From Methylotetracoccus oryzae (lineage in GTDB: Bacteria; Pseudomonadota; Gammaproteobacteria; Methylococcales; Methylococcaceae): 64,000 bases of DNA. The notes below the pieces were generated by a model, which saw only the letters and a list, made by a program, of their open reading frames with translations, ran no database searches and was not told where the DNA came from. Positions 20,622 to 31,344 of the stretch are shown here, piece after piece; the stretch's first letter is position 1; the number at the start of each line of letters is the position of its first letter. The stretch is from the NCBI RefSeq assembly GCF_006175985.1, contig NZ_SRSH01000007.1:159078-223077 (forward strand). Reading direction: 5' to 3'. A program made the translations under genes and the position numbers.

Positions 20622-20915
20622 CTATTGTCTGTTTTCAATTCGGTCGAACTCGTCGGGCGCATAGGCTTTCATGCTGAAAGCATGAATGTCGGTCTGCATC
20701 AGATCGCCCAAAGCTTGATATACCAGCCGGTGCCGTGCGACGAGACTCTGGCCGGCAAACGGCTCGGCCACGATGATGGCGGAAAAGTGTCCGCCACCGC
20801 TTTGCCGGGCTCCGGCATGACCGGCATGGGCGGCACTGTCGTCGAACAGCTCGAGGTGCAGGGGCTCGAGGGCCTTTTCCAAACGCGCGCGGATCCGCTC
20901 GATTCGGGCACTCAT
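20622..20915 (-). CDS. bolA: BolA family protein
   Basis: 97 residues of the BolA fold (MSARIERIRARLEKALEPLHLELFDDSAAHAGH ... GGGHFSAIIVAEPFAGQSLVARHRLVYQALGDLM). The conserved GHF and the RHRLVY helix-loop are present. BolA proteins pair with monothiol glutaredoxins around iron-sulfur clusters and some bind DNA; which role applies here is not visible. It overlaps the yciI stop by four bases (ATGA) and is followed 11 bases later by the prolyl-isomerase gene, so yciB-yciI-bolA probably form one unit. Confidence 0.9.
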   Translation of the reverse strand: MSARIERIRARLEKALEPLHLELFDDSAAHAGHAGARQSGGGHFSAIIVAEPFAGQSLVARHRLVYQALGDLMQTDIHAFSMKAYAPDEFDRIENRQ

Positions 20916-21214
20916 CTCGGAAACACTCGCTTGAAGGGCTTGACGACGACCCGCTCATAGACGCCCTCGCGACGGTACGGATCTGCCGCGGCCCAGGCTT
21001 CGGCTTCCGCCAAACCGGGGAAATCGGCCACGATCAGGCTACCGGTAAATCCGGGATCGCCCGGATCGTCGGCGTCGATTGCCGGGTGCGGGCCGGCGAG
21101 AATCAGGCGCCCCTCGTTGGCGAGCACCTCCAGTCGGGCCAGATGGTCCGGTCGCGCCTTCCGACGCAATGCGCCACTACCCGGCACATCCTCACACAGG
21201 ATTGCGTACAGCAC
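20912..21214 (-). CDS. yciI: YciI family protein
   Basis: 100 residues of the dimeric ferredoxin-like YciI fold (MLYAILCEDVPGSGALRRKARPDHLARLEVL ... RLILAGPHP ... FPGLAEAEAWAAADPY ... VKPFKRV). The conserved His in LAGPHPA and the Asp in AADPY form the putative active site; family function is uncharacterised. It lies four bases after yciB, the same yciB-yciI-bolA order as in Pseudomonas. Confidence 0.92.
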   Translation of the reverse strand: MLYAILCEDVPGSGALRRKARPDHLARLEVLANEGRLILAGPHPAIDADDPGDPGFTGSLIVADFPGLAEAEAWAAADPYRREGVYERVVVKPFKRVFPR

Positions 21215-21218
21215 CGAT

Positions 21219-21758
21219 TCACTCCTGATGAGGTTCAGCCACGTACCGGTGCAGGTACAGGGTTTGCAGGATCACGAAAAAGAGCGTCAGCCCGATCAGA
21301 CCAAACAGCTTGAAATTGACCCAGGTGTCGGTGTCGAAGCGGTAGGCAACGAACAGGTTGACGCAGCCGACGACGATGAAGAAAGAAGCCCACATCAGGT
21401 TGAGGCGTTTCCACACACCCGAAGGGAGTTCCACCTTGCCACCCAGCAAGCGCTCGATCGCGGTCCGCCGCCCGAAAATCTGGCTGAGCAGAAACGCCAC
21501 ACCGAACAGCCAATTCACGACCGTCGGCTTCCACTTGATGAACAGCTCATCCTGAAAGTACAGAGTTGCGCCACCGAAGACGGCGATCACGGCCAGTGTA
21601 ATCAGGTGCATCGGCTCGATGCGTCGGGTTCGAAACCAGACGAAAGCGACCTGCACGACGGTCGCGATGATCGCCACTACGGTCGCGACATAAATGCCGT
21701 AGACCTTGAAGGCACCGAAGAACAGCAGGATCGGGAAAAAATCGACTAGAAGTTTCAT
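21219..21758 (-). CDS. yciB: Inner-membrane-spanning protein YciB (septation protein A family)
   Basis: A 179-residue integral membrane protein with about five helices: LVDFFPILLFFGAFKVYGIYVAT at the N-terminus, VVAIIATVVQVAFVW, HLITLAVIAVFGGATLYF, WLFGVAFLLSQIF, LMWASFFIVVGCVNLFVAY and LFGLIGLTLFFVILQTLYL. The family start MKLLVDFFPIL(L)FF is diagnostic. It is implicated in envelope synthesis and cell shape. It is first of the yciB-yciI-bolA unit; the 300 bases upstream (to the DUF1244 start) hold no gene I can support. Confidence 0.93.
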   Translation of the reverse strand: MKLLVDFFPILLFFGAFKVYGIYVATVVAIIATVVQVAFVWFRTRRIEPMHLITLAVIAVFGGATLYFQDELFIKWKPTVVNWLFGVAFLLSQIFGRRTAIERLLGGKVELPSGVWKRLNLMWASFFIVVGCVNLFVAYRFDTDTWVNFKLFGLIGLTLFFVILQTLYLHRYVAEPHQE

Positions 21759-22058
21759 GGTGAGCAGCGATTAGCTGGATCCTGCGTCATAACAGTGTTT
21801 CCTAACTGCAAGTCCTGCCGACGGCGGGCGACAATACACCAAGGGCATGGTCAGCAAACGTTCTGATAGGGCGGACCGGCCCTGAATGCGGATTCGACAC
21901 CCGGTCTCTCGAGCATCGACGGGCCCTTGCGTTGCCTGAGCAGGTCGCTATGATACAAGAAAAAGTCGTGGACTGACGTTTCCATCATCTGCGCTGCGTG
22001 GCTTGGCTTCAGCGGGCACTTGCGCATTCCCTGTCGCTCCCAAGGTTGTAGGCCCAAC

Positions 22059-22367
22059 GTGTCATTGGATTCATCCGCCCAAACGGCGATCGAAGCGGCG
22101 GCCTTTCGCCGCCTGCTGCAGCACCTCAGAGAACACCCCGAAGTCCAGAACATCGAGCTGATGATCACGGCTGACTTCTGCCGGAACTGCTTGGCCAAAT
22201 GGCTGACAGAGGCCGCGCAGCAAGCCGGTGAACCGTTGGACGAGAGCGCCGCCCGCGAGTGGGTTTACGGCGAGCCCTACGCTCGGTGGAAGGAAAAATT
22301 TCAGCGCGAAGCCACTCCCGAGCAACTCGAAGCCCTGAGACAGCGGCAATCCAAGACCGACACCTAA
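22059..22367 (+). CDS. DUF1244 family protein
   Basis: A conserved 102-residue proteobacterial protein of unknown function, recognised from AAFRRLLQHLREHPEVQNIELMI, ITADFCRNCLAKWLTEAAQQAG, AREWVYGEPYARWKEKFQ and ATPEQLEAL. The CRNC pair is invariant in the family and may bind metal. The GTG at 22059 (then SLDSSAQTAIEAAAF) is the likeliest start; a TTG 13 codons upstream is in frame but gives residues atypical of the family. It converges on gloA with about 47 bases between. Confidence 0.88.
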   Translation: MSLDSSAQTAIEAAAFRRLLQHLREHPEVQNIELMITADFCRNCLAKWLTEAAQQAGEPLDESAAREWVYGEPYARWKEKFQREATPEQLEALRQRQSKTDT

Positions 22368-22414
22368 GGCTTACGCTGCGTTGCCGGAGACGGTTTCGTA
22401 ACGTCGCTCCGAAT

Positions 22415-22810
22415 TCACGGGTTTTCCAAGCAACGACCGATCAGTTCGATTCGGTATCCGTCAGGATCTTCTACGAAAGCAATGACGGTACGGCCGTGTT
22501 GCATGGGGCCGGCTTCCCGAACGATCCGCGCTCCCCGGCTACGCAACTCCTCGACCGCAGCGTAGACGTCATCAACCTCTACGGCCAGGTGTCCGAAGGC
22601 GTTGCCGAGCTCGTACCGTTCCACCCCCCAATTGAAGGTCAATTCGAGCACCGTATGCTCGGATTCGTCGCCGTAACCAACGAAGGCCAAGGTGAATCGG
22701 CCCTCCGGGTAATCATGTTGCCGCAGCAGCTTCATACCCAACACATTGACGTAAAAGTCGATCGAGCGTTCCAGGTTTCCGACCCGGATCATCGTATGTA
22801 GCAAACGCAT
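22415..22810 (-). CDS. gloA: Lactoylglutathione lyase (glyoxalase I)
   Basis: Isomerises the methylglyoxal-glutathione hemithioacetal to S-lactoylglutathione. The 131-residue protein carries all four metal ligands at E. coli positions: His5, Glu56, His74 and Glu122. The bacterial form's short length and lack of insertion loops predict a nickel/cobalt-type enzyme. The ATG at 22810 ([20 protein letters not shown]) is the family start; the frame is open further upstream only by chance, in the glmM 3' region. It is 46 bases downstream of glmM and may be co-transcribed. Confidence 0.96.
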   Translation of the reverse strand: MRLLHTMIRVGNLERSIDFYVNVLGMKLLRQHDYPEGRFTLAFVGYGDESEHTVLELTFNWGVERYELGNAFGHLAVEVDDVYAAVEELRSRGARIVREAGPMQHGRTVIAFVEDPDGYRIELIGRCLENP

Positions 22811-22856
22811 GAGTTTTCCCGTTGGCAGAAACGACCGGCGATGGTTTGCAAGCGAG

Positions 22857-24200
22857 TCAGAGCGACAGAGCGGCCCGGACATCGTCCGCCAGGCGATGCG
22901 CGAGCTGGTCGACGAGTTCGCGATCCTGACCCTCGACCATGACACGTACCAGCGGCTCTGTTCCCGATGAGCGCAGCAACACGCGCCCCCTTCCCTTAAG
23001 CCGAGCTTCGACATCTTCCCTCGCACGCCGGATGGACTGATGGGACTCGAGGTTGGTCCTCACGTCGACACGGACGTTGACCAGACACTGCGGATACTTG
23101 GTCATGCCAGATTTCAGTTCGTGCAGGGATTTCCCCTGCGCCTTCATCTCGGCAAGCACCTGCAAGGCCGCGACGATACCGTCCCCCGTCGTCGTGCGGT
23201 CACGGCAGATGATATGCCCGGAACCCTCGCCCCCGAGCATGCTGTCGTGCGATTCCATCAGTTCCAGTACATAGCGGTCGCCGACCGCAGCACGCTGCAG
23301 GGGGACATCGATCGCCGCAAGCGCATGCTCCAGCCCCAGATTGCTCATCAAGGTACCGATCACCGGGCCCCGCAACTGCCCCTGGTCAAGGCGGGAACGG
23401 GCGATGATGTACAACAATTCATCACCGTCTACGATTTCACCACGATGATCGACCATGATCACGCGATCCCCGTCGCCATCGAAGGCGACACCGAGATCGG
23501 CGCCTGCTTCGACCACAGCCTGGCGCAATAACTCCGGCTGGGTCGCACCCACGGCATCATTGATGTTGAGCCCGTCGGGTGAAACGGCAAGCGCCGTGAC
23601 TTTCGCGCCGACTTCAGCGAACACATGGGGAGCGATGTGGTACGTGGCTCCGTTGGCACAGTCGACAACGACCTTGAGCCCGGCGAATTCGGTACCGGCC
23701 GGGATCGTACTCTTGCAGAATTCGATGTAGCGCCCCGCGGCATCTTGGATGCGCGCGGCCTTACCCAGCCCCGATGAGGGCACGGTGGTCATAGGTTGGT
23801 CGATCTGTTCCTCGATGCGCAGTTCGACCTCGTCGGGCAGCTTCAAACCCTGCCCGGAAAAGAACTTGATTCCGTTGTCCGCGTACGGGTTATGGGAAGC
23901 GCTGATCACGATGCCGGCCTGGGCCCGAAAGGTGCGGGTCAAATAGGCGACTGCCGGTGTCGGCATGGGGCCGAGCAACTGGGTATTGACCCCCGCCGCG
24001 GCCAACCCGGCCTCCAGCGCAGACTCGAACATGTAGCCCGAGATGCGGGTATCCTTGCCGATGATCACCTTGCGTGGGCCAGTGCCTCCGGCAAATACCT
24101 TGCCCGCAGCCCAGCCCAGCTTCAGCATGAAATCGGGTGTTATCGGATAAGTGCCGACCGTACCGCGTATACCGTCGGTCCCAAAAAAACGCTTCTTCAT
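22857..24200 (-). CDS. glmM: Phosphoglucosamine mutase
   Basis: Interconverts glucosamine-6-P and glucosamine-1-P for peptidoglycan and LPS precursors. It has 447 residues, with the phosphorylated serine Ser102 in [13 protein letters not shown], the Mg-binding [13 protein letters not shown], the sugar loop GGEGSGHII, and the phosphate loop [16 protein letters not shown] strong ribosome site (GGAGGAG) precedes the ATG at 24200. In many gammaproteobacteria folP sits between ftsH and glmM; here there is only a 332-base gap with a terminator, so glmM probably has its own promoter. Confidence 0.97.
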   Translation of the reverse strand: MKKRFFGTDGIRGTVGTYPITPDFMLKLGWAAGKVFAGGTGPRKVIIGKDTRISGYMFESALEAGLAAAGVNTQLLGPMPTPAVAYLTRTFRAQAGIVISASHNPYADNGIKFFSGQGLKLPDEVELRIEEQIDQPMTTVPSSGLGKAARIQDAAGRYIEFCKSTIPAGTEFAGLKVVVDCANGATYHIAPHVFAEVGAKVTALAVSPDGLNINDAVGATQPELLRQAVVEAGADLGVAFDGDGDRVIMVDHRGEIVDGDELLYIIARSRLDQGQLRGPVIGTLMSNLGLEHALAAIDVPLQRAAVGDRYVLELMESHDSMLGGEGSGHIICRDRTTTGDGIVAALQVLAEMKAQGKSLHELKSGMTKYPQCLVNVRVDVRTNLESHQSIRRAREDVEARLKGRGRVLLRSSGTEPLVRVMVEGQDRELVDQLAHRLADDVRAALSL

Positions 24201-24474
24201 GTGTATTCTCCTCCCCTCCCAGGGATTGGCCGGATCGCCGCAGCGAACCGCGACGGCGTAACGGTGAGGTCATAGCGGTCGCGGCACCAATTCCATCTAC
24301 CCATCCGCCCTAATTTACCGTTTTACAGACTCCTGACATCCGCCCAACGCCGATTCGCCTGTCCAAGGAATCACGAAACAGGAGCGAGTGTAGCGAAAAT
24401 CGTCGTCGGGAGGGAACGGGAAGTGAGCGGGGGCGTGACGCCGAAGGTCGCGATACGCGGGGAAGGCATGTTCC
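24201..24474. other. Gene-free gap upstream of glmM
   Basis: I see no reading frame resembling folP or any other gene. The stretch must hold the glmM promoter, but no clear -35/-10 pair stood out. Confidence 0.6.
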
Positions 24475-24512
24475 AAAAAAAACCCCCGGGCGCATTGGCA
24501 TGCGCCCGGGGG
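24475..24512 (-). terminator. Rho-independent terminator of ftsH
   Basis: A perfect 12-base-pair stem (CCCCCGGGCGCA / TGCGCCCGGGGG on the plus strand) with a 6-base loop is followed, reading the minus strand, by eight T. It starts about 20 bases after the ftsH stop and cleanly separates ftsH from glmM. Confidence 0.93.
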
Positions 24513-24532
24513 CTTGGCTTCAGCGCAACGAG

Positions 24533-26449
24533 CTAGTGTTGCGCGGCAGGACGACCGAACGTCGGCGCATCGTCAGCGCGAGGCGGCGCGTCAGCCGTCT
24601 GGCCCCCACTGGGCGGGGTCTGGTCTTCCCAGCCCTGCGGCTCGCGCGGCACACGCCCCTCCATGATGTCGTCGATCTGCAACCGATCGATGGTCTCGTA
24701 CTTCATCAGGGCATCGGCCATCAAGTGCATCTTGTCGATGTTCTCGCGCAGGATACGCTCCGACCGCTCGTAGTTCCTGTCGATGATGGAACGAATTTCC
24801 TCGTCGATCAGGTGTGCCGTCTCTTCCGAAACTGATTTGTGCTTCGTCACGGATCGGCCGAGGAATACCTCACCCTCCTCTTCACTGTAAGCCAGGGGAC
24901 CCAGCCGCTCGGACAAACCCCAACGAGTCACCATGCTGCGAGCCAGATTCGTCGCCCGCTCGATGTCGTTTTGAGCGCCAGTGGTCACCCGTTCCTTGCC
25001 AACGATCATTTCTTCAGCGATGCGGCCACCGAAAAGACTGGAGATCTGACTCTCGAGCTTCTGCTTGCTGGCACTGTACTGGTCGCGTTCGGGCAAGAAC
25101 ATCGTAATGCCCAAGGCCCGACCACGCGGCATGATGCTGACCTTGTAGACCGGATCGTGTTCCGGGACCAGTCGGCCGACGATCGCATGCCCCGCTTCGT
25201 GATATGCGGTCAGACGTTTTTCGTCTTCGCTCATGACCATGGACTTGCGCTCGGCGCCCATCAGGATCTTATCCTTGGCCTTCTCGAAGTCGGACATGTC
25301 GATCACGCGCTTATTTTTACGCGCTGCGAACAGAGCCGCTTCATTGACGAGGTTGGCAAGATCGGCGCCCGAGAAACCCGGCGTACCACGAGCCAGGTAT
25401 TTCGGCTCGACGTTGTCGGCCACAGGAGTACGCTTCATGTGCACTTTCAGGATCTGCTCGCGACCACGCACGTCCGGCAGGCCGACTGTGACCTGACGAT
25501 CGAAGCGGCCAGGGCGCAACAGTGCCGGGTCAAGAACGTCCGGTCGGTTGGTGGCCGCAATCACGATGATGCCTTCCGTGCCCTCGAAGCCGTCCATCTC
25601 GACGAGCAACTGGTTGAGGGTCTGCTCCCGCTCGTCGTGTCCACCGCCCAGGCCGGCCCCGCGGTGACGACCAACGGCATCGATTTCGTCGATGAAAATG
25701 ATGCACGGAGCATGCTTCTTGGCCTGCTCGAACATGTCCCTAACACGGGAGGCACCAACGCCGACGAACATTTCGACGAAATCCGAGCCCGAGATCGAGA
25801 AGAACGGCACTTTCGCTTCGCCGGCGATGGCGCGAGCCAACAGCGTCTTACCGGTTCCGGGCGGACCCACCATCAGAGCCCCGCGCGGAATTTTGCCGCC
25901 CAGCTTCTGGAATTTGCTCGGATCTTTGAGGAAGTCGACCATCTCGGTCACATCTTCCTTCGCTTCTTCAACGCCGGCGACATCGGCGAACGTCACCTTC
26001 ACCTGATCTTCTTCGATCAGCCGCGCCTTGCTCTTGCCGAAGGACATCGCCCCGCGACCACCGGCTCCGCCCTGCATCTGCCGCATGAAGAAAATCCAGA
26101 CGGCGATCAGCAGCAGCATCGGGAACCAGGAGATGAAGATCTGCATCAACAGCGACTGCTGCTCCGGCGGCTGCGCCTTGATCTCGACATGGTTCTTTAG
26201 CAAATCGTCGACCATGTGAGGATCTTCGGGAGTGTAAGTGGCGAATTTCTCGCCGCTGCCGAGGACACCTTTGATCATCGGTCCGTCGATGGTCACTTGC
26301 TTGACCTGCCCTTCATTCACCGCAGCGATGAATTGCGAGTAGGACATACTGGAATCAGTGGCTTTGCGATTGCCGAAATTGTTGAATACAGACATCAACA
26401 CGACGGCAATAACCACCCACAGGACAATGTTCTTCAACATATCATTCAC
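24533..26449 (-). CDS. ftsH: ATP-dependent zinc metalloprotease FtsH
   Basis: Membrane AAA+ protease degrading misfolded membrane proteins and regulatory substrates such as LpxC and sigma32. It is about 638 residues. One transmembrane helix near the N-terminus ([18 protein letters not shown]), a periplasmic domain, and a second helix ([18 protein letters not shown]) precede the AAA module: Walker A GPPGTGKT, Walker [12 protein letters not shown], and the SRH with [17 protein letters not shown]. The zinc motif HEAGH follows in the protease domain. I prefer the GTG at 26449 (VNDMLKN...), eight bases after GGGAG; an in-frame GTG at 26458 and an ATG at 26440 also exist. It follows rlmE after about 160 bases. 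Confidence 0.96.
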   Translation of the reverse strand: MNDMLKNIVLWVVIAVVLMSVFNNFGNRKATDSSMSYSQFIAAVNEGQVKQVTIDGPMIKGVLGSGEKFATYTPEDPHMVDDLLKNHVEIKAQPPEQQSLLMQIFISWFPMLLLIAVWIFFMRQMQGGAGGRGAMSFGKSKARLIEEDQVKVTFADVAGVEEAKEDVTEMVDFLKDPSKFQKLGGKIPRGALMVGPPGTGKTLLARAIAGEAKVPFFSISGSDFVEMFVGVGASRVRDMFEQAKKHAPCIIFIDEIDAVGRHRGAGLGGGHDEREQTLNQLLVEMDGFEGTEGIIVIAATNRPDVLDPALLRPGRFDRQVTVGLPDVRGREQILKVHMKRTPVADNVEPKYLARGTPGFSGADLANLVNEAALFAARKNKRVIDMSDFEKAKDKILMGAERKSMVMSEDEKRLTAYHEAGHAIVGRLVPEHDPVYKVSIMPRGRALGITMFLPERDQYSASKQKLESQISSLFGGRIAEEMIVGKERVTTGAQNDIERATNLARSMVTRWGLSERLGPLAYSEEEGEVFLGRSVTKHKSVSEETAHLIDEEIRSIIDRNYERSERILRENIDKMHLMADALMKYETIDRLQIDDIMEGRVPREPQGWEDQTPPSGGQTADAPPRADDAPTFGRPAAQH

Positions 26450-26611
26450 GTCCACCACTCCCTAATTCGGATTGGAACCCGAGTGTATCTCATTGTTTAG
26501 CGAAATTCTAAGTTTGTAACCCGGACCGCGGGTGCACGGTGTTTTTCCGCGCACCGAAAATAGGACAAGGGCCCCGCGGGATGGTTCCAGAAGGATCAGG
26601 TGGATTGTTCG

Positions 26612-27238
26612 TCAGCCTGCCGGCGCACGGTAACCGCTTGCAACGACGTAAGTTTCCGGGCTACGGCTCCGCGACGCCTTGGGCTTGCTAAGCGCCACAC
26701 GGCTGAAGTTCGCGCGGACCGTGCGCAGAAATTCGTCGAAACCGGTACCCGAGAACGTCTTTACGACCAGCGTGCCGCCCGGACGCAGGACCTGTTGCGC
26801 CAAGTCCAGTGCGAGCTCCACCAGGTATAAGGACCGTGGTATATCGACCCCGCGTATGCCACTCATGTTCGGAGCCATATCGGACAAGATCAGGTCTACC
26901 GGACGCCCGACCAGTTCCGCCCGCAAGCGAGCGAGCGTGGCATCCTCACGAAAGTCGCCCTGAATGAAGCTCACCCCGGGCAAGGGTTCCATGGCCAGGA
27001 TGTCGAGCGCTATAATCGCGCCTCCCGGCCTGATGCGGTTGACCGCAAACTGCGACCAGCCTCCAGGGGCCGCGCCAAGGTCCACCACAGTCATTCCGGA
27101 ACGGAGCAGCCTAAAACGCTGGTCCAATTCTTCGAGCTTGAAGACGGCGCGTGAGCGGTAACCCAGTTCCCTCGCTTTCTTTACATATTCGTCGCTGTGA
27201 TGCTCGGCCAGCCACCGGCTGCTCGTAGGACGTCTAGC
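26612..27238 (-). CDS. rlmE: 23S rRNA (uridine-2'-O-)-methyltransferase
   Basis: Methylates U2552 in the ribosomal A loop; a heat-shock gene in E. coli that pairs with ftsH. About 208 residues of Rossmann SAM-dependent methyltransferase with [15 protein letters not shown], the SAM loop [26 protein letters not shown] and [11 protein letters not shown], supplying the K-D-K-E tetrad. I place the start at the TTG at 27238 ([14 protein letters not shown]), preceded by GGAG at eight bases; a GTG at 27283 in the same frame has no ribosome site but cannot be excluded. It is divergent from yhbY. Confidence 0.93.
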   Translation of the reverse strand, partial: ARRPTSSRWLAEHHSDEYVKKARELGYRSRAVFKLEELDQRFRLLRSGMTVVDLGAAPGGWSQFAVNRIRPGGAIIALDILAMEPLPGVSFIQGDFREDATLARLRAELVGRPVDLILSDMAPNMSGIRGVDIPRSLYLVELALDLAQQVLRPGGTLVVKTFSGTGFDEFLRTVRANFSRVALSKPKASRSRSPETYVVASGYRAPAG

Positions 27239-27297
27239 CAAATCGGAACGCTCCGTCAGCAGGGGACATCCGAACACTTTCACCAGACAACATCGGC

Positions 27298-27639
27298 ATG
27301 ATCACTTCCCAGCAGAAGAAACTTCTCAAGGCGAGGGCGCATACCCTCAAGCCCGTCGTCATCACCGGCGCAGCCGGCCTTACTCCTGCGGTCACTGCCG
27401 AGATCGACCGTGCGCTCGAGCATCATGAACTGATCAAGGTCAGGATCAACGCCGATACGCCACAGCAACGATCAGCGCTGGCAGCCGAGGTCTGCACCGA
27501 ACTTCAGGCCGACCACGTACAGACCGTCGGCCATGTCGTCACGCTCTATCGGGAAAAACCGCCGGCGCCCGCGACGGGCCGCGGCCTCCCGAAGAAACGC
27601 ACTAGATATACCGGATCTGCAAAATCTCGTACTCCCTGA
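27298..27639 (+). CDS. yhbY: YhbY family ribosome-associated RNA-binding protein (CRM domain)
   Basis: 113 residues: the CRM domain begins [42 protein letters not shown] and contains the GxxG-type loop. It binds pre-50S particles and aids ribosome assembly. A basic tail ([13 protein letters not shown]) extends beyond the E. coli protein. It is divergent from rlmE, a pairing conserved in E. coli, and its 3' end overlaps the greA 3' end by 38 bases in the opposite direction. Confidence 0.93.
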   Translation: MITSQQKKLLKARAHTLKPVVITGAAGLTPAVTAEIDRALEHHELIKVRINADTPQQRSALAAEVCTELQADHVQTVGHVVTLYREKPPAPATGRGLPKKRTRYTGSAKSRTP

Positions 27640-28078
27640 CGCCACCGGGAGCCTGCACGGTCGCAACATCCTCGACGTGTTTGCCGATCAGCGCCCGCGC
27701 GATCGGCGACGAGATTGAAATCAATCCCTGCTTGATATCGGCTTCGTCCTCGCCGACGAGCTGATAGGTGACCGTGTTCCCGGTCGCGAGATCTTCGAGT
27801 TCAACCGTCGCGCCGAAAACCACCTTCCCGTCCGCATTGACTCGCGTCACGTCGATGATTTGCGCGTTGGCCAGTTTCGCCTCGATTTCGTTGATTCGCC
27901 CTTCGGTAAACGCCTGCTCCTCGCGAGCCGCGTGATACTCGGCGTTCTCCTTCAGATCGCCGTGCGCCCGCGCCTCGGCAATGGCCTGGATGATTTTGGG
28001 ACGGCGCACCGACTTGAGGTGATTCAGTTCTTCCCTCAACTTCTCGGCACCGCGAGTGGTAATCGGCGTTTTGTTCAT
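27602..28078 (-). CDS. greA: Transcription elongation factor GreA
   Basis: Rescues backtracked RNA polymerase by stimulating transcript cleavage. The protein has 158 residues. The N-terminal coiled coil carries the acidic tip ([15 protein letters not shown]) and the C-terminal FKBP-like domain contains [30 protein letters not shown]. It lies 39 bases after carB, the typical carAB-greA arrangement, and overlaps the end of yhbY convergently. Confidence 0.97.
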   Translation of the reverse strand: MNKTPITTRGAEKLREELNHLKSVRRPKIIQAIAEARAHGDLKENAEYHAAREEQAFTEGRINEIEAKLANAQIIDVTRVNADGKVVFGATVELEDLATGNTVTYQLVGEDEADIKQGLISISSPIARALIGKHVEDVATVQAPGGVREYEILQIRYI

Positions 28079-28117
28079 GGTTGTGGTTCGGGATGCGGAT
28101 GGAAATGTCGCCGCCGT

Positions 28118-31100
28118 TCAGAAGTCCCCGTGGAGATCCTGCAGCCTGCAGACGCCAGCCGATTGCGCTTCGTCGAGTGCGAAGCAGATCGCGCGTGCGC
28201 CTGACACCGTCGTCGTGTAGGTGACCTGACGTTGTAACGCCTGCCGCCGAATCGTGAATGAATCGGCGATCGCCTTCGCGCCTTCGGTCGTGTTGATGAT
28301 CAGATGCAGTTGCCCGTTCTTGATCATGTCAACGATGTGCGGACGGCCCTCGTAGACCTTGTTGACCACCTCGCAAGGCACACCCGCATCCACCAGGGTT
28401 TGCGCGGTCCCCCGAGTGGCGACCAGGGAAAAGCCCTTCGACACCAGGTCGCGCGCGATCGGGACAATCTTGACCTTGTCCGCATCGCGGATACTGATCA
28501 GTGTCACACCACTGGTGGGCAGACGCACATTCGCGGCACGCTGCGCCTTGCCATAGGCTTCACCGAACGTGGCGCCGACCCCCATGACCTCACCGGTGGA
28601 TTTCATCTCGGGACCGAGCACGGGATCGACCCGGGGAAACTTGATGAACGGGAACACCGCTTCCTTGACCGAGAAGTAGGACGGAACCCGCTCCTCGACG
28701 ATCCCCTGTTCGGCCAAGGTCCGGCCCACCATGCAGCGCGCGGCGACCTTTGCCAACTGATAGCCGGTTGCCTTGGACACGAAGGGAACGGTGCGGGAGG
28801 CCCTGGGGTTGACTTCCAAAATAAAGACATCCCGCCCCTGGATCGCGAACTGCGCGTTCATCAGGCCGACCACATTCAGCGACTCGGCCAGCAATTTGAC
28901 CTGCTCGCGAATCTGCAACTGGATGGCAGCATCCAGATCGTAAGGCGGAATGGAGCAGGCCGAATCGCCCGAATGGACTCCTGCCTGCTCGATATGTTGC
29001 ATCAGTCCGCCGACGAGAACCTCCGATCCGTCCCGAACGGCGTCGACATCCATCTCGATCGCATCATCCAGAAACCGGTCCAGCAAAACCGGCGACTCGT
29101 TCGAGACGCTGACCGCCTCGCGCATGTAGCGGCGCAACTCGTCGTCGTTGAAGACGATCTCCATCGCCCGTCCACCCAGCACATACGACGGTCGCACGAC
29201 CAGCGGATAACCGATCTGCTGCGCGCAGGCCACGGCCTCATCCAGGGATCGAGCCGTCTTGTTGGGCGGCTGCTTCAGACCGAGACGCTCGATCAAGAGC
29301 TGGAAGCGCTCCCGATCCTCGGCCAGATCGATGGAGTCGGGCGAGGTGCCGATGATGGGCGCGCCCGCGGCTTCAAGCGCTCGCGCGAGCTTCAGCGGCG
29401 TTTGTCCTCCGTACTGCACCACAACTCCGTACGGCTGTTCGAGATCGATGATCTCCAGCACGTCTTCTAGCGTCAGCGGCTCGAAGTAGAGCCGATCGGA
29501 GGTGTCGAAATCGGTCGAGACCGTTTCCGGATTGCAGTTCACCATGATGGTTTCAAAGCCATCCTCGCGCAGCGCCATCGCAGCATGGACGCAGCAGTAA
29601 TCGAACTCGATGCCCTGCCCGATCCGGTTCGGCCCGCCACCGAGCACCATCACCTTCCGCCGCGTCGACGGCTCCGCCTCGCACTCCTGCTCGTAGGTCG
29701 AGTACAGGTAGGCCGTCGAACTCGCAAACTCGGCGGCGCAGGAATCGATACGCTTGTAGACTGGCTTGATACCGAAACCACGGCGCAGGGAACGGATCGC
29801 GTCGGCGCTGCTGCCCAGCAAAGAGGCGAGACGCGAGTCGGCGAAACCCTTGCGCTTCAGGGCGAACAAGTCGGCCCGGGACAACCCGGTCGCCTGACGC
29901 CCGGCCAGATCGGCCTCGGTCGCAATCAGGTCTTCGATTTGCGCCAAAAACCACGGGTCGATCCGGCTGTGCTCATGGACTTCGTCCAGTGTCCAGCCGC
30001 TGCGAAAGGCATCGGCAACATGCAGGATGCGCTCCGGCCCCGGGTAGTGCAGTTCGCGCTGCAGGCTTTCGCGGACGTTGCCGGCCGCGGGATCCAGCCG
30101 GCTGACCAGGCCGTCTATCCCGGTTTCGAGACTGCGCAAGGCCTTTTGCAGGGACTCCTGGAAGGTGCGGCCGATCGCCATCGCCTCGCCCACCGACTTC
30201 ATCTGGGTGGTCAGCCGATCATCCGCCTGCGGAAACTTTTCGAACGTGAAACGCGGAATCTTCGTTACGACGTAATCGATGGTCGGTTCGAACGATGCCG
30301 GCATCGCGCCGCCGGTGATCTCGTTGCGCAACTCGTCGAGTGTATAACCGACCGCGAGTTTCGCTGCGACCTTGGCAATCGGAAAACCGGTCGCCTTCGA
30401 GGCCAGGGCCGAGGAACGCGATACGCGCGGATTCATTTCGATGACGACCATGCGGCCGTCAGCCGGATTGACCGCAAACTGCACATTCGACCCGCCGGTG
30501 TCGACGCCGATCTCGCGGAGCACGGCGATCGATGCATCCCGCATCAACTGGTATTCCTTGTCGGTCAGCGTCTGCACGGGTGCAACGGTAATCGAGTCGC
30601 CCGTATGCACGCCCATCGGATCGAAGTTCTCGATCGAGCAGACGATGATGCAGTTGTCGTTGCGGTCCCGCACGACTTCCATCTCAAACTCTTTCCAGCC
30701 GAGCACCGATTCTTCGATCAGCAGTTCCCGGGTTGGCGACAGATCGAGCCCACGCTCGCAGATCTCGACGAACTCCTCGCGGTTGTAGGCGATGCCACCG
30801 CCGCTGCCGCCCAGCGTAAACGACGGACGGATAATCGTCGGGTACCCGATGCGGTCGAGCACCTCCAACGCCTCATCCAGCGTGTGCGCGACTTCGGAGC
30901 GGGGCGTCGCCAGCCCGATGCGGTTCATCGCCTTGCGGAAACGATCGCGGTCCTCGGCCTTGTCGATCGCGTCCTTCCTGGCACCGATCAATTCCACGCC
31001 GAACCGATCAAGCACCCCTTCCCGATCGAGATCGAGGGCGCAATTCAGGGCTGTTTGTCCACCCATCGTCGGCAGCAAGGCATCCGGGCGCTCCTTTTCG

Positions 31101-31333
31101 ATGATCTGGGCGACGGTCTGCCAATCGATCGGCTCGATGTAGGTCGCATCGGCCATTTCCGGGTCGGTCATGATCGTGGCGGGGTTCGAGTTGACCAGGA
31201 CCACGCGGTAGCCTTCCTCACGCAAGGCCTTACAGGCCTGCGCCCCGGAGTAGTCGAACTCGCAGGCCTGACCGATGACGATCGGCCCGGCGCCCAGCAG
31301 CAGAATGGATTCGATATCGGTTCTTTTCGGCAT
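28118..31333 (-). CDS. carB: Carbamoyl-phosphate synthase large subunit
   Basis: Makes carbamoyl phosphate from bicarbonate, ammonia (delivered by CarA) and two ATP, feeding arginine and pyrimidine synthesis. It is 1071 residues, the standard length, with two ATP-grasp halves that repeat the same motifs ([17 protein letters not shown] and [30 protein letters not shown] and [13 protein letters not shown]). The C-terminal MGS-like allosteric domain has [15 protein letters not shown] and [10 protein letters not shown]. It follows carA by 11 bases. Confidence 0.98.
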   Translation of the reverse strand: MPKRTDIESILLLGAGPIVIGQACEFDYSGAQACKALREEGYRVVLVNSNPATIMTDPEMADATYIEPIDWQTVAQIIEKERPDALLPTMGGQTALNCALDLDREGVLDRFGVELIGARKDAIDKAEDRDRFRKAMNRIGLATPRSEVAHTLDEALEVLDRIGYPTIIRPSFTLGGSGGGIAYNREEFVEICERGLDLSPTRELLIEESVLGWKEFEMEVVRDRNDNCIIVCSIENFDPMGVHTGDSITVAPVQTLTDKEYQLMRDASIAVLREIGVDTGGSNVQFAVNPADGRMVVIEMNPRVSRSSALASKATGFPIAKVAAKLAVGYTLDELRNEITGGAMPASFEPTIDYVVTKIPRFTFEKFPQADDRLTTQMKSVGEAMAIGRTFQESLQKALRSLETGIDGLVSRLDPAAGNVRESLQRELHYPGPERILHVADAFRSGWTLDEVHEHSRIDPWFLAQIEDLIATEADLAGRQATGLSRADLFALKRKGFADSRLASLLGSSADAIRSLRRGFGIKPVYKRIDSCAAEFASSTAYLYSTYEQECEAEPSTRRKVMVLGGGPNRIGQGIEFDYCCVHAAMALREDGFETIMVNCNPETVSTDFDTSDRLYFEPLTLEDVLEIIDLEQPYGVVVQYGGQTPLKLARALEAAGAPIIGTSPDSIDLAEDRERFQLLIERLGLKQPPNKTARSLDEAVACAQQIGYPLVVRPSYVLGGRAMEIVFNDDELRRYMREAVSVSNESPVLLDRFLDDAIEMDVDAVRDGSEVLVGGLMQHIEQAGVHSGDSACSIPPYDLDAAIQLQIREQVKLLAESLNVVGLMNAQFAIQGRDVFILEVNPRASRTVPFVSKATGYQLAKVAARCMVGRTLAEQGIVEERVPSYFSVKEAVFPFIKFPRVDPVLGPEMKSTGEVMGVGATFGEAYGKAQRAANVRLPTSGVTLISIRDADKVKIVPIARDLVSKGFSLVATRGTAQTLVDAGVPCEVVNKVYEGRPHIVDMIKNGQLHLIINTTEGAKAIADSFTIRRQALQRQVTYTTTVSGARAICFALDEAQSAGVCRLQDLHGDF

Positions 31334-31344
31334 GTCGTGCTCTG

